DNA of 64,000 nt. Source: Annona cherimola (Eukaryota; Streptophyta; Magnoliopsida; Magnoliales; Annonaceae). Below are positions 49,301 through 61,176 of this stretch, one piece after another. Below the pieces are notes generated by a model, which did not search any database, had not been told where the DNA came from, and saw only the letters and a program-made list of their open reading frames with translations. Location: the NCBI GenBank assembly GCA_030490835.1, contig CM059975.1:12281579-12345578 (forward strand), written 5' to 3'. How positions within the stretch are numbered: position 1 is the first letter of the stretch; each line of letters starts with the position of its first letter. Position numbers and translations under genes: made by a program.

Positions 49301-52300
49301 GGTCCTAAAGGCTAAAACTGATATTTGATAAGTTGAAAGGAATGCTCCATGTTGTGCTTAGATTTAATGTATTTTTACTGAGGCAGCCTTAACAATTATT
49401 TCATCTATGATTGGCAGGATATGAATTTGATTATGTATTTGACTGGACCATCTTGAAATACCAGCAAGCACAAAGAGCAAAAGCTCCTCAATTTTCCGTT
49501 AGTATTCATATGGATTGTTCATATGTTCATGAATTTTTTATTTTTTATTATTTTTTTTGTAGCTTTTTGTGTTAAGGTAGATATTTCACATTATCCGTGC
49601 TCATGAAATTTGATACGTAAACTTGTAGCCGGTTTCTGGAGGAACAAGCAGCCGAGCAGTTGCCATGGATGTTGACAAGTATCAAGGTAGTTTCTATCTG
49701 CATGTGCATTGTATTTTTAAGAGCTTTTGAAAGCTTTGCTCTGCAATGGGATAATCCACATTGGATAAAATAAAAAGATATCCAGCTCAACAAATCCTGG
49801 ATGAATCTTGTTTCTAGATCAGTCCTTTAATCTCTATCCAAAATGCAACATAAGGTTAGGGGCACATAATAACCTCATTAATGTTCTTCCAGAGGTTGTT
49901 ATCGTTGTGGTCTTATGAACTGTGGGATAACATGGGCCCTACCGGCCATTGCCTCGGACCGGCGGTCGTTATAGCAGAGATCCGGGAGCATTTCCCCAGG
50001 ATCTGCCATAATTTTGAAAGTAAAGGATCACATGTATATAAGAATCCACATGTGGTAACCCTAGATATCCACAATTAATTCATCAATTAAACTTATGACA
50101 GTAAAATCAATTAAATTACAATTATTTCTATCATTCGCATTTCAACGGAAGTAAAATATTCATTTATAATTCTGAAATACATTAATAAGGCCCCAACAGG
50201 CTATACATTCATGAAACACATCCCGATATATAATATACAACTCATTATTTATCATATAATACATGCATATATATATATATATCACATATAAATCAATCTC
50301 AAATACTACAATTCAAAATTATTCAACTTACACCTACCGCAATCTGTCTCAATTTGGAATCAATATGACCTAACTCAAGCTCACAGCTAGGTACTTGCAA
50401 TGCCTATTCTACTAAAACATCGAAAACAAACATGTGAGTGGGGCAAACTTAATAAGTAGGTGCGGTCGATGAAATGAACGGTTAATGCATGCTAAACCAA
50501 TCATGATGATATGCCGCCATATGCAATGCAAACGCTAGGCTCTCACTAGCCACACACAATCATGCCATGCCACAAGCACACATTAACAAATCAATCTCAT
50601 ATATCACAACTCTTTAGCCGGTATGCCTTTACAACAGCCTCATTGTCCAAATCACATATATAACCTTTAATGCCTTCAAAATCATTTCTCACACATCACA
50701 ATATCTAGCATCTTATTGATGCTAGAAATCATCATGTTTTATTTTGTTTCTAAAATTTTGCCCATCAAGCTCATTTCCTATTGAATTTTCACCATTAGCC
50801 CCATATGACTCAATTTTCAAAATTATCATTTTAATTTCATTTCGAAGCATCACAAAAACATTTCAATCATGTCTAGAATCATTATCATGCAAATCATGGT
50901 TTCCATCGATAATCCTTGATCATTTCCATCATCACAATTCTTTTGGGCTTAACTACACAATTAGGCCCATTTCCATCATTCATCCATATCTACTATTCAA
51001 ATCTCATCTACAACCATTTGTATACATTGCAAACATCCTAGACATTTCACCCATGCCCAAACATATTTTAAAATGAATCAATTCTGAATAATGCCCTTTT
51101 TCTAGTTCAAAATCCACACGAGGGTCAAATCTCAAACATTCATCATTTAATCAAATCAAGGGTTCTTGCAAGTCCAAAAAAACCTAAGGAATATGTGAGA
51201 ATTTATATCGGCTTCCACCAAGCCATTTATAAAAATTCATCCCTTCAGTCCTCACCAACTGGATTTTTTTTTAACATATTTACTACAATTCACATAATCT
51301 TTCAAATATTCAATCCATTGATCAATCAAAATCTTTTTATCATATGATTCTCAAACTGTATTATACATATCATTGTCCCTTTATATAGTTGATAATAACT
51401 GGGGCATTACATTATAGTATGCGACGTCTTCTTTTACACTCTATAAAAGTGTTGGTAGAACATGTTTTGAGTGATTGGTAATATTTTGTGTCTTATTCAA
51501 AATGTCAATCACCGCATTCTTGCCAAACTCCCATGTCAGTTATGTTTATCTGTAAATTCTGATCTTTATGATTAATTTTTATATGCATTTTTTGCATAAA
51601 TACCTTGATTCTATTATGCTTGTAAATATTAATGAATTGCTATGGGAAACACCTTGGTCATGATCTTTATTGAGGGTTGTTATATTGTGATCATTCACTT
51701 GCTGAATTTTCATGTATGGACAAAGTCAGGACTGTCTAAGTAGTGGCATCTTCCATTTGGTTTCTCCGAACTCAAAATGTTGAGGAAATGTATGGTTATT
51801 AGATTGTGTTTTGTACCTGTATTTTGATATTATGATCAACTCTTGATTGCTGTCTAACTGCAGGGGGAAAAGGCGTTTTGCATTCAGCTGAAATTGCAGA
51901 TCGGATGGGATTGAGTAATGCTGCTCGACCTGGAGTACGAATGCATTTTAAGGCAGCAATGGATAAGAGTTTGGGTGCTGATAAACTTTGTAGTGAAAAG
52001 AATGTAAGCTTCTAGCAGTGATTATATGTAAACATGTTGATTAACATATTCTTTCATTTATATTTCTGCACCTTTCCGTATTTACCTGCTAGACATCGCC
52101 TACTCAGCACAGTGTGTTTGTTATGCTATATTGATGAAAATCCCAAAATATATTATTTGAGTTGGATTCAAAGTGTGTTTAAATTTGGTACATCGAGTAT
52201 TTAAGCATTTACAACTAATTGCATTTATATTTTCCCATTTTTTCTGTCTCATTCATGAAGAAATAATTATGCATGAGTGATTTATACTGTTTTCTGGATG

Positions 52301-52885
52301 ATATTTGAACTCCAAGCCTTTTCTTGTATTGAATTTACAACGTCAAAAATATGGATTTTGGTATATCCTGAAAGTGAAGAAACTGTTTCTTCGACAGTGA
52401 TGATTTAAGGAGCTCGTTGGTATTTAGTTTAGCAAGGGTGGGGTAAACTGGCATAAAGCCTTGAGACAGTGATGGTGACCTTGTTTTGGATGGTTTGTTC
52501 AGGTTTTTAAAAAATCCTCTTCGATTCTACCTTTAAACTTATGATTCTTTTTATCATAGTTTGACCATCCGTGTTTGATACTTTCTTTTAGAATTGACCT
52601 TTATGCTCATACACTGCAGATGGACTTTTAATTACTTTAGGTGTTCATTATAACGTGTTTGATATAGTTTTCTATGGTTTCTGGCAATTTCAGAAGGCTG
52701 GGCCTCTTGGCGAAAAAGATCACTTGCCTTCCACTTCATTTGCCATTGCTTCTTCAAGAAGAAATGTTGCAAACAAAGCCATTTTGCCAACTGATGCGGG
52801 ACACAGTGGGCAAGAAGTGAGCAATAATGTTGGTTCTTCTAGTGGCTGGCTTCGATCACTACAACGCAATGCTTCAGCCAAATAA
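40373..52885 (+). CDS. Casein kinase 1-like Ser/Thr protein kinase (plant CKL family)
   Basis: Fourteen exons: 40373-40448, 40558-40598, 42939-43008, 43117-43265, 43872-43967, 44058-44128, 44780-44841, 44959-45022, 48264-48348, 48442-48568, 49418-49497, 49629-49686, 51864-52003 and 52694-52885. They total 1311 nt (436 aa), all GT-AG and in phase. The kinase domain spans about 9-280: Gly loop IGSGSFG (15-21), ATP-binding Lys38 in VAVKI, catalytic HRD Asp128 ([11 protein letters not shown]), DFG Asp149, and the CK1-specific [12 protein letters not shown] and SLPWQGLKA segments in place of a typical APE. Substrates are expected to be acidic or pre-phosphorylated Ser/Thr sites. The tail from about 300 is Ser-rich and basic at the end ([12 protein letters not shown]), as in plant CKLs, where it directs localisation. 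EYSHSK replaces the usual EYVHSK. Total introns are about 11.2 kb, far above coding length, because of repeats and insertions. Confidence 0.97.
41380..42460 (+). repeat. 91-bp minisatellite in CK1 intron 2
   Basis: About twelve degenerate units are marked by ggtgtatgctgcttt(c/t)gg. Clean starts at 41617, 41708, 41743 (after a 35-bp partial unit), 41834 and 41925 give a 91-bp period. Two sub-types alternate (gagctattg…tcatatcctctatgagg and ggttgcttgtggtcgtatcctttgtgggg), so dimers were also duplicated. The array is GT-rich and GC-richer than neighbouring introns. The 165-codon frame through it is not a gene, because 91 is not a multiple of three. Confidence 0.9.
43540..43775 (+). repeat. 120-bp tandem duplication in CK1 intron 4
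   Basis: Units start at 43540 and 43660 with gatgttcaaa(a)ttt. Each contains ctcttttggg(g)aaa, aagcct(c)aaaaa and tattat(c/t)g(a/g)aatcgaat, ending atctatcagt-like. They are strongly diverged, so the duplication is old. Confidence 0.75.
46116..46370 (-). pseudogene. RNase H-like (RVT_3) fragment captured inside the hAT element
   Basis: The 84-codon minus-strand frame contains [14 protein letters not shown]…[18 protein letters not shown], the characteristic opening of the plant RVT_3 RNase H-like domain (catalytic Asp in NTDA, then GFGAIIKD). This domain ends many plant LINEs and some host-derived proteins. Only about 45 residues of the roughly 120-residue domain are present, and no reverse transcriptase is nearby, so it is a fragment. 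Confidence 0.7.
46574..46833 (+). mobile_element. MITE family A nested in the hAT element
   Basis: A 260-bp element with ends GGGTGTGTTTGG and CCAAACACACCC, perfect 12-bp inverted repeats. It is flanked by ATG on both sides (46571-46573 and 46834-46836), a 3-bp duplication. It is close in sequence to 36415-36696 and inserted after the hAT element or hitchhiked with it. Confidence 0.88.
47655..47945 (+). mobile_element. MITE family B fragment
   Basis: Lies immediately right of the hAT element. It shares the family B order …tgatgcattagaatatta…ttggacgaaacttggtttcttagtcaaacaaac…ttaaatataatag…gaggatttcac with 57725-58150 and 59118-59499. The left part is missing or diverged. Confidence 0.55.
49900..51411 (-). 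mobile_element. LTR-like block (possible solo LTR) in CK1 intron 12
   Basis: Read on the minus strand from 51411 the block begins TGTAATGCCCC, a start typical of plant Gypsy LTRs, followed by atataaaggg. It has a distinctive GC-richer composition at its far end (cctcggaccggcggtcg, about 49955-49970). No internal retroelement domains and no matching target duplication were found, so the left boundary (about 49900-49921) is uncertain. A solo or truncated LTR is inferred. Confidence 0.45.
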
Positions 52886-52888
52886 TTG

Positions 52889-53073
52889 GTAAGGGCACTT
52901 TTAACTGATTCATAGACTGTTACATCCTATACTATGCTTTCTAGTGTTGAATTGATCGGTGCCTATGATGTGGATTGCTCATACATATGCCACATCTCCG
53001 TTCTTTCTATGATATTATGCTCTGAAGTCGAAACTCATTGACTTTTTTTTTTCCCCTTCTATGTAATCTTCAG
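52889..53073 (+). other. Probable 3'-UTR intron of CK1
   Basis: Four bases after the TAA stop (52883-52885) there is a good donor TTG|GTAAGG. At 53073 there is a pyrimidine tract ending atcttcag|aattg. Splicing here would leave the stop less than 55 nt before the junction, so it should not trigger nonsense-mediated decay. The 3' UTR then runs to perhaps 53300-53500. Confidence 0.55.
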
Positions 53074-53499
53074 AATTGTCGATGGAGAAGGGAGTTTGAC
53101 AAGAGTCTTGCCGGAGAGGCTGGGAAGTAGGTACCTGCCAAAAGTCACTGCAAGATTCAGTTGCTGGATTCAGCACTGTGTTTTATTAAGGTGACTACAG
53201 ACACATTGGATGATGCTAAAATTGGTCCACAGTGCTTGGTTGATGTTGCATTTGTGCTTGTTCAGCAAGTCTCTTGTTTTACCATTCCATGTACATGGAC
53301 AATTTATAAATTGCTTTATTACGTTTTTCTGTTAATAGAAATCATACTGTTTTCATTGTGCCATCTAGTTGGTCTTCTGCACTGTCTTGTATTTTGTTGT
53401 TTTAGAATTCTAAGATTCTTTTGTATGTTCTCTTACCCTTCTATTCTTTTTGACCAAAGCCATGGGAATTGGCATTATACATATTTCACATTCTGAACA

Positions 53500-56214
53500 A
53501 GACAGTAATCTAGTGTTTCAGGTGTTGGCTCTGTGGATTTCATTAAGGACTTGCCTCGGGTATCAATTAAGACCTTCTATCATAAGTCACTAAATATAAT
53601 GGACATTTTTTGTTTTTATATTTTTGAAGGATTTCATTGTCAATAGTGTTCATGTTTCTTATATGGGAATCTTTCCTTCTTTGCAGACAAGATGCTGTGA
53701 TATGAGTTGAGAGGTAGAGGCTGAATTTGTCAGCAGATGTATTGTTTGTATTTGTTTCTGGACAAATATGCTCTGCATGGATGCATGAATTGCAGAATTG
53801 AATTTGTGGGAGCAAACAAATACAAGCTTCATGAGATTTGACCTGTTCTCTGTTGAAGTTATCTGATTATGGTTGTTACATCCTCCAATCAGTGTTTGTC
53901 AATATTATGTCCATAAAGACTCCGTCAGGTTTTGAAAAACCTAATATAAGCATGCATGATGGTGCTAAGTCTACTATTTTTATTGTTTGCAATTGCCATG
54001 ACGATTGTTGCAGTTTGAAGGGATGATGAGCTGATGAAATATGAGAACCCTGCTTCCCCATGTACAAATTTTCGAAGTTTCTCAAATGTCGCTTTTATTA
54101 AAAGAAAAATATTCCACCTTATCTGCCACTTTCCCATGCATCTGCATGTGGAGACATATCCAATTGTGTTTGAGTTCCATTCTTGTATTGTGCTTGTTGT
54201 CTCAATGCAACATCTATGCATTACAGTGATAATATGCACATTGCAGAAGATGCTTTCTGTGCAAACAGAAAATTTAGTGAATTGTATGGTCAGCATAATT
54301 CAAAATGGTAGGAACTCGTGGTATTTGTTTCCTATTTTTTCTTTGGTAAAATCAGCTGCCTCGAGGCCATAATGAAAATAAGCATTTGTTGGCGCTCCAG
54401 ACAATTTAGGTTTTGTAGCTTGATTATGCGTTCTTCTGATGGATTGATTCTGATGCAGGTCGTCATTTGTGTTGTATAGGGGCCTTTTTTTGGAGATTGG
54501 AGCCTTCTATCCAGTATCTGTTCGATACTTTAGGGTGTTGAGAAAAAGGTACTGGGGACTCCAGGACCTTTTTATATGCCCCTCATGTTGGCTGAGGGAT
54601 GGGAGTGGTTTTTAAGGAGGCAGCTGATTAGATATGATTTTTCTTGCTTTCTGGGCCAAGGAACCAAGCTCCACAACTGCACTTTTGGCAGTGACATTGG
54701 GTGCTGCAAATTGGCACACAAGGCCCTAAAGATATTCGGTACGTTCATCCTTGGAAGCTCTTTCATGAAAGATGGGGTGGGGTTGGATCTAGGTGACTAC
54801 GAAATGAATCCATGAATCACGCAGCAAAATGGCCATTCCCATCCCCAACTCTGATTATATTTGAAGCTACTGCCCTGGTCAGAATTGAGAAATATACTTC
54901 GCCGTTTGTTTCATCCCTGATTCACCCAGGTGGTAGCCGCTGAATCGATGTTCGAAAATGGGGAACCTCATTGATGCATCATCTCTAGTGGCATTATTTA
55001 AACGATATTTAGCTCTTAGCTTGCATTCCAACGGTTGAACAGCTGCCAAACATCTGGATGGGTTTCAGGAGAGTCCTCAAGGCCGCACGGCCGAGGGTAT
55101 TGTGGAACTTATATACGTGGCTAGAATTTGCTTCTTATCCCCACAAGTTTTCCTGTCCCCTTTCAATTTTCAAAAAGCCACGCCTGTGACGAGTCCTGTC
55201 AACCTTCCTTTCCCGACAAATGCCCCGTGTATAAATCCTTAGTCCATGCATCTGTTCCACCATAATGGGTTATGTGACTACACTAATGTGCGTCAGCTGC
55301 TGCTGGCAGGCCGCATCACTTTTGGATAGGGCTGCTGAAGCCAGTTGTATCTTGATGCTGCAGTTGGTTACCCACGCAGTGGGATGTCATCATGACAGTT
55401 TCAAATTGGTGATTATGTCAGTTTCAGGAATTTGCCTGGTGGATTTTTAACGGCGTTGTTAGTGTATATTTAAGCATTTTCTCTACTGAGCTCCTGATGT
55501 GGCGCATCAAGGTGATCCCTACCGTCTTGCGTAACATGAAATTTGTTTGTATGGTAAGATTTTTTAAAAAAATTCAACTTTCTTACACATCCTTTAATGT
55601 GATTTTATTCTTGATTATCTATCATATTTTTTTTTATTGCTTCTGCGTTACAATTATATTTCCCGTTTTTCTTATGGCCATTCTATTTTATTTTTATTTT
55701 TTGAACTCTTAATCATTACCCCTATTTTATTGGGGAATGATCATCTTTGACTGGAATTATAACACCCTTTTTTAAAATATTTTTTTTTATATAGAACTGT
55801 TGAACTAGTATATAATCCATAAATTAAAATTTATCATTTGCACCCTTCGTAAATGACCACAATATCACTTTCTTTCTTTCTTGAAAATTTTCATATTCTC
55901 ACCTTAGTTCTTTTAACCTCTTCTCCCAAATGGACCTTACAAGTGGTCTTTGGTCTCTCTCAGCGATAAGGGAAGATCTGGACGATGGGGATACTGAATA
56001 GATGCAACTGACTGGGGAAGTAGTTGCATGCAACCTTGTCATGTGGGCTAAAAGAAGTATTTTGGGTCTTAATTATTTATTTGGTGTCCGAATTTCAGCC
56101 AGCCCGCACATTCCGGGACAACCGACCATAACGTCATAATGATACCAACCAAATCTCTCAGCTGATATCGACAAAATCTGATGAGAAAAATTCTAATTTG
56201 CTTTTGGTTTTCTG
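53500..56214. other. Intergenic spacer downstream of CK1
   Basis: No gene supported. About 55060-55260 is GC-richer and ends with TATAAAT (about 55230) 35 bp before an ATG at 55265 that opens only 61 codons without a recognisable domain; it is treated as a weak promoter-like coincidence. Frames at 54034-54372 and 54576-54815 are unrecognised. Confidence 0.5.
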
Positions 56215-56239
56215 TTGCAACAAACCTGTTTTATGTTTC

Positions 56240-56595
56240 CTTGGACACTGCTTACAAGTGCAATGCAGATGGGGATCTGGGTTCAGCTAGATAATATCAA
56301 CTTAGGCTCAGGCTTCGTTTGTATGCCTTTAGGGTGGGAACAGCCACTGTATGGCTTCGGGGCGAAATTGATCCTTGTAGGTGGTTTGCACAAAGTGCGG
56401 TCAGGAAAACTACTCAAGAAATGTTCTACTCAAATAGCCGAATGCCTAATCTGCTGTTGCCCCAAACGAAGAGTTGGCCCAGACTTGTTTAGGACTCAAA
56501 TAGAATTTGCAATACCTAGGTACGAAGTTGAGAGTTTCGATTACATGCTGGCACAAGCTGGACTTTGTAATCATTTTTCAGAATTCTTTCTATAG
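56240..56595 (+). pseudogene. Decayed RNase H-like (RVT_3) fragment
   Basis: One frame reads YKCNADGD and is then broken; the next frame continues GSGFVCMPLG…GFGAKLI and later YEVESFDYMLAQA. Together these follow the order of the plant RVT_3 domain (CNADG…GxGFVLRD…GAKLI…VESDCMLVVQA), with frameshifts and stops. It is a retroelement remnant and not an expressed gene. Recognition rests on motif order only. Confidence 0.4.
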
Positions 56596-57724
56596 GCATG
56601 TGGCCCAGCATGTCAAATTATATAATTTTAGTTCTTTCTAATAGTTTTAATTTTAAAAAAAATTTCTATTTTTTATTTCTTTAATATTTTGAATTTTAAA
56701 AATCAAGAGATCTTTTTTATTTTTAAAATTCAAAACTATTAAAAAGAATTAAAATGTAAAATTCGACTCATGCTTCTTTTTGATTTTGAAAATTAAAAAA
56801 AGAAATAAAAAATAAAAAATTTGATGTGTGGTACAGTCTAAGCCTGGCCTTCATGTTTATACTTCTTTTATTTTTTTATTTTTTTATTTATTTTTATAAA
56901 GAAGGTCCTGCTTATGCAATCGTGGAATGAGTACTGATGTTGAAGGGCAAAGCTTACTTGGCTTCGAAGTAGAATTGTGTTGCTCCTAGAAAGAGTTAAA
57001 GCCCATATTCCTAAAACTCTTAATGAGATGATTTGAAAATTATAATCGAATATACGATACCGATCTTTGCCAGAATTTTAGAGCAACCGTTAATGCTATT
57101 ACCACATTGAAACCTATTACATTCCGCTACTTACATCCTTTGGTTTTTTGACGTTCATCCATATGTAAGCACTTCAAACATCGCTTAAATATCTAAAGAA
57201 GTTCAATAACAAAAAAAAAAAAAAAAAAGAAGCAAAGAAAAGAAGTGTAAACAACAGAACGTAAGTGGCTAATTTAGATGAAAAATAAGGATAGTATTTG
57301 AAAATCTAGTTCGTAGTAAGAAAAATTGTGTTTTAAGGTAAGTGAAAGAAACTCTTTTCTCAAGTTATAAATGGAAGTGGAGAAGAAACTTGATTAATTC
57401 TTTAACAAATATATGGCATTGTTCTTGTTCATCAACCGGTTGACATGTCAGTGCATCCCGTTGCTTGTCCTATTTTAAAATAAAATTTTTTTTTGCAACT
57501 AAGCTATTATGTTGTTTATCTATAACACCAATAACTTTTTATATACTCATTTTAAAAATTTAGCTATACAGACACAAACTATATTAGTTTTTTATAGCAT
57601 GTAAATTTCTAATCAATGCGATTTTTTGTGTCGCAATTTACATACAACTACATATGAGTATATAAGAGTTCCACTCCCATAAGCCTTGGTTCTATGTAAT
57701 TTTATTTATTTTTTTACCTTTATG
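56596..57724. other. Intergenic spacer
   Basis: AT-rich, with a 17-18-base A run near 57211-57229. Nothing coding seen. Confidence 0.5.
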
Positions 57725-58150
57725 ATTGATGAGAAATTCACTCTTATCTATTATATTTAATATTATTTATATCATCATAAAAATTTCATCATTTTGCATG
57801 AGCTCAATTTATAAATGTGTAAGATCAATGTAATAAAATAATTTGATTCTAAATATTAATTTTAAAATTGTATTTTCAAAATTTAATCTATTTAAAATAT
57901 CATTATGATTGTATTTTTAACATTTAAACCATGTAAATATCATTCTAATATAGATAAATGATTTTATAAAATATTGTTACATTCTAATACATATGTGAAT
58001 AGATTTAAATATTTTTTTTATATTTATTCATGAATATATTTTAAAGCAAATGTGGCCATGCACGTCTTTAATTTGGATGAAATTTGGCACGTTAGTTAAA
58101 TAAATGATGTTAAATATAATTAAATGGAGTGGATTTTCTATCACTCATCG
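57725..58150 (+). mobile_element. MITE family B (long inverted repeat)
   Basis: The left arm attgatgagaaattcactctt…tattatatttaatattatttat pairs with the reverse complement of the right end (cgatgagtgatagaaaatccactcc…attatatttaacatcatttat). About 425 bp, AT-rich, no ORF. Target duplication not resolved. Confidence 0.6.
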
Positions 58151-58403
58151 TGTAAGAAAAAATGGATGAAATTATAGGAAATTATTTTTGTACAACCTAG
58201 TTGTACAGAAGCGAGACTCAATACATAATATAAATGGTTTAGATATTAAAATCAAAGTTTTAAAAACAGAAAAAGTAGCTCGTGGACGGAGTCGTTAGTG
58301 TAATTGGCTATATTAGTATTTATTTTTAAGAAAATTAATAACACTTCATTAAGAATGACTATGACTTATAAATTCATTCTAATAATTTAAAATCTATATG
58401 TTA

Positions 58404-58676
58404 GAGTATGCTTGGATATCACAAAAAATTTCAAAATCTAAAATTTAACTCTCTACAATTTTTTTATTTTTTAATCATGCCTTTACATTTATCTATATAA
58501 TTACTGTATATTTTAATTATTTCTCTACAATAACTCATATAATTGACCTATTTATTTTATCTTTATTCTCTTTAATTCTTATCATTATCTTTATTATATA
58601 ACACTATTCTCTCAGTTCAAAAATATTTATTCAAAATTTTTTTTATCTAAAAATTTTATCACTTCCCAAACACATC
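58404..58676 (-). mobile_element. MITE family A, inverted copy with TTA target duplication
   Basis: A 273-bp element with ends GAGTATGCTTGG and CCAAACACATC, flanked by TTA at 58401-58403 and 58677-58679. The interior is the inverted family consensus (…cataattgacctatttattt…tatataacact…aaaattttatcacttcc). Confidence 0.78.
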
Positions 58677-59117
58677 TTAAATATACATTAGAACGTAATT
58701 TCATTTTAAAAGAAGGACAGCTGACATGCATTCAATCTAAAAAATGCCCCCAAACTTTTGAGGCATTTGCATTTAGGTTCCTCAAATTTACAAAATCCGC
58801 ATTTTTTATCTTTAAATTTTATATTTGTGACGAATGACTTCAATTTCATAAAATATGCCATATTGGTCTCTCTACTTTAACAAATATGTAATCTCGTTCC
58901 CTTAAGTAACGCCCTGAGAAGTGTTAACCTTTTAATATGAAATTCCAAAATGCCCTTCTAATAATTTTATCCAAACCTTAAATAGATTGCACTTGTTTGG
59001 TTAAAATTTTTCTTGTAGGCCTTTCTTATGGTATTGCTCTAAAAGAATATTTTAAACTAGTCCCGCTTTATGAAATTCCCTTTTTATGTAGCTTTTTCCA
59101 TTTTTAACATTTAAATG

Positions 59118-59499
59118 GTTGCTGAAAAATTTATTCTATCTATTATATTTAACATTATTTACAGTATCTTGAAAACTCTTGTATGTGTCCAATATTACTA
59201 TGTATGGACCTATTAAAAATCAACATAATAAAATAATTTAATGTTAAATATTAATTTTAAAATTGTATTTTCAACAATTAAACCGTCTAAAATATCATTT
59301 CTATGTGGATGAATGATTACATAAAGTATTATTACATTCTGATATATATGTAAATTGATCTCAGCGTTTTTTATGATTTATATACGAATATATATTTTTA
59401 AAAAATGTTGTTTGTAAACATGATTGAGATAAACTTAGTTTTTTAGACAAATAAATGATGTTAAATACAATGAATGGATTAGATTTTTCGTCAATGATT
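59118..59499 (+). mobile_element. MITE family B, second copy
   Basis: Left arm ttgctgaaaaatttattctatctattatatttaacattattta; right end ttaaatacaatgaatggattagatttttcgtcaat. The arms are mutually inverted, and the interior matches 57725-58150 in order (ttaatgttaaatattaattttaaaattgtattttcaa…ttacattctgatatatatg). Confidence 0.6.
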
Positions 59500-61176
59500 A
59501 AAATTCTAAAAACAAAGAGGGTTACATGGCTCCGCTTGGAGCCCATTTTCAATTTTCGTTAAATAGTACAATATTTGTTTTTGATATTAGAAGGGGCAAC
59601 TTGATCATTTTATTTGAAAGTTTAACAGATTTAGGTCTTCATGTAACTGAAGGAACCAAGACTGTTACGTTTTTCAAACATTTGAAGTCATCGACTGTAA
59701 ATTCGAAACTTAAAAATTAAAAAGTGCAAATTTTATAAAGCTGAAGTACGTATCTGTAATTCCTCCAAATTTTTTTTTGAAAGTAGCTTTCCAAATAACA
59801 ATTCTAAATCAAACTCTGTTAAATCATCGAGGATTATTAACATCTAAGTCGATTGCCGGTAGAAATAGCTCATAAACTGTGATCACAAGAACTATTTTTT
59901 GCGTCATAATTTTCCTGCAAGAGGCTAAACATTTTAAAAACCATTCTGCTGCAAATGTCTAGCAGCATATGCACTAAGGTTGTTAAATAAAATAAATTTG
60001 TTTGAAAATATCACCCAGCATGTGTTTTGCAACCAAATTCTAGTTGGTTGCAAAATAACTCTTGTTGTATATTTCCTTCTTAATAGCTGTTAGCAACAAA
60101 TTGTATAATTGATCTCAATACTTATCATAATTAGTAATTAAATAAAGATAATTAAAATTTATTATAATTAGTACCTAAATAAAGATGATTAAAAATATAT
60201 TTTCTTATTGTGTGTACGGAAGTGTTGTTTCTCTGCCCAAGAACTTCTTTGCATCTTCTTCAGCACTTTTTAACATAATTTTTTATGTAAGTACTTAACA
60301 ACTTTATTTTCAATCACTAAGAAGTTTACGTAATTTATTTTATTCACTTATATCTAATCAATGCTTTATCGAAGCATATTATTTTCTATTTTTTCCTAGT
60401 TTTTAAGACATTTTTCCCACCTCTTTTTCTTGTTCCTAAATGGGCCCTCGCTCTCAGACTTCCCCTCCAACTTGTTAGCTATTCCCCAGATTTCCAAATC
60501 CCAAGATTGTCGTTACTTCTGACGCCGATGTGACCGTTGATGGATGTTGCATGCCCATGTTGCAACTTGCAAGCAGTATTTGATAAATCTTTTAAAGATT
60601 TTTTTTTTTTAAAATGAAACAAGATAATGTGATATAATAAGGTAATAATGGAGAGTAAAAAAAAAAATTAAATAAATAAGGTTAGTTATAATGATTGAAA
60701 AGTAGGATAATCATATATAAAAATATGAAAAAAAAATAAAAAATAGAGTATTTGTAGATGGAAAATTTTAGAGTTTTCTTGACCAAGTTTAATTTTGGTA
60801 GAAAAAGTTTAAAAAGCAGCTCTTCAAGGCCACATTTAGTAATATGTGAGTGTGAAAATCATGATTTTATCATGAAATTTGGTTTTCCAAGGCTAATCAT
60901 TGTTCCATCAATCACACTATTTTTCGCATTTTTATCCTTACATTCTAATTATTTTCTTTGCTAATTGCATATATCAAATCTATTTATTTCAATTATATTT
61001 CTATCATCTACTATTAATCACACCTTCTTCAAAATATTATCTTTTTTATTTTTCACTATTTTCCACAGTTACACAGTTTTACACGTTACGAAACTTAGCC
61101 TCGAATGCTAATTTACCGCAAAAGCGTTTAGGCACAAAAATGTCAAAAATGCGCAAAAATAGGCTTTTTGGTAATC
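59500..61176. other. Intergenic spacer with MITE remnants
   Basis: No gene. About 60585-60780 is a diverged family A copy in forward orientation. About 60850-61080 shares a T-rich pattern with 24740-24910 and 62210-62350, probably another small repeat family. Confidence 0.45.
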
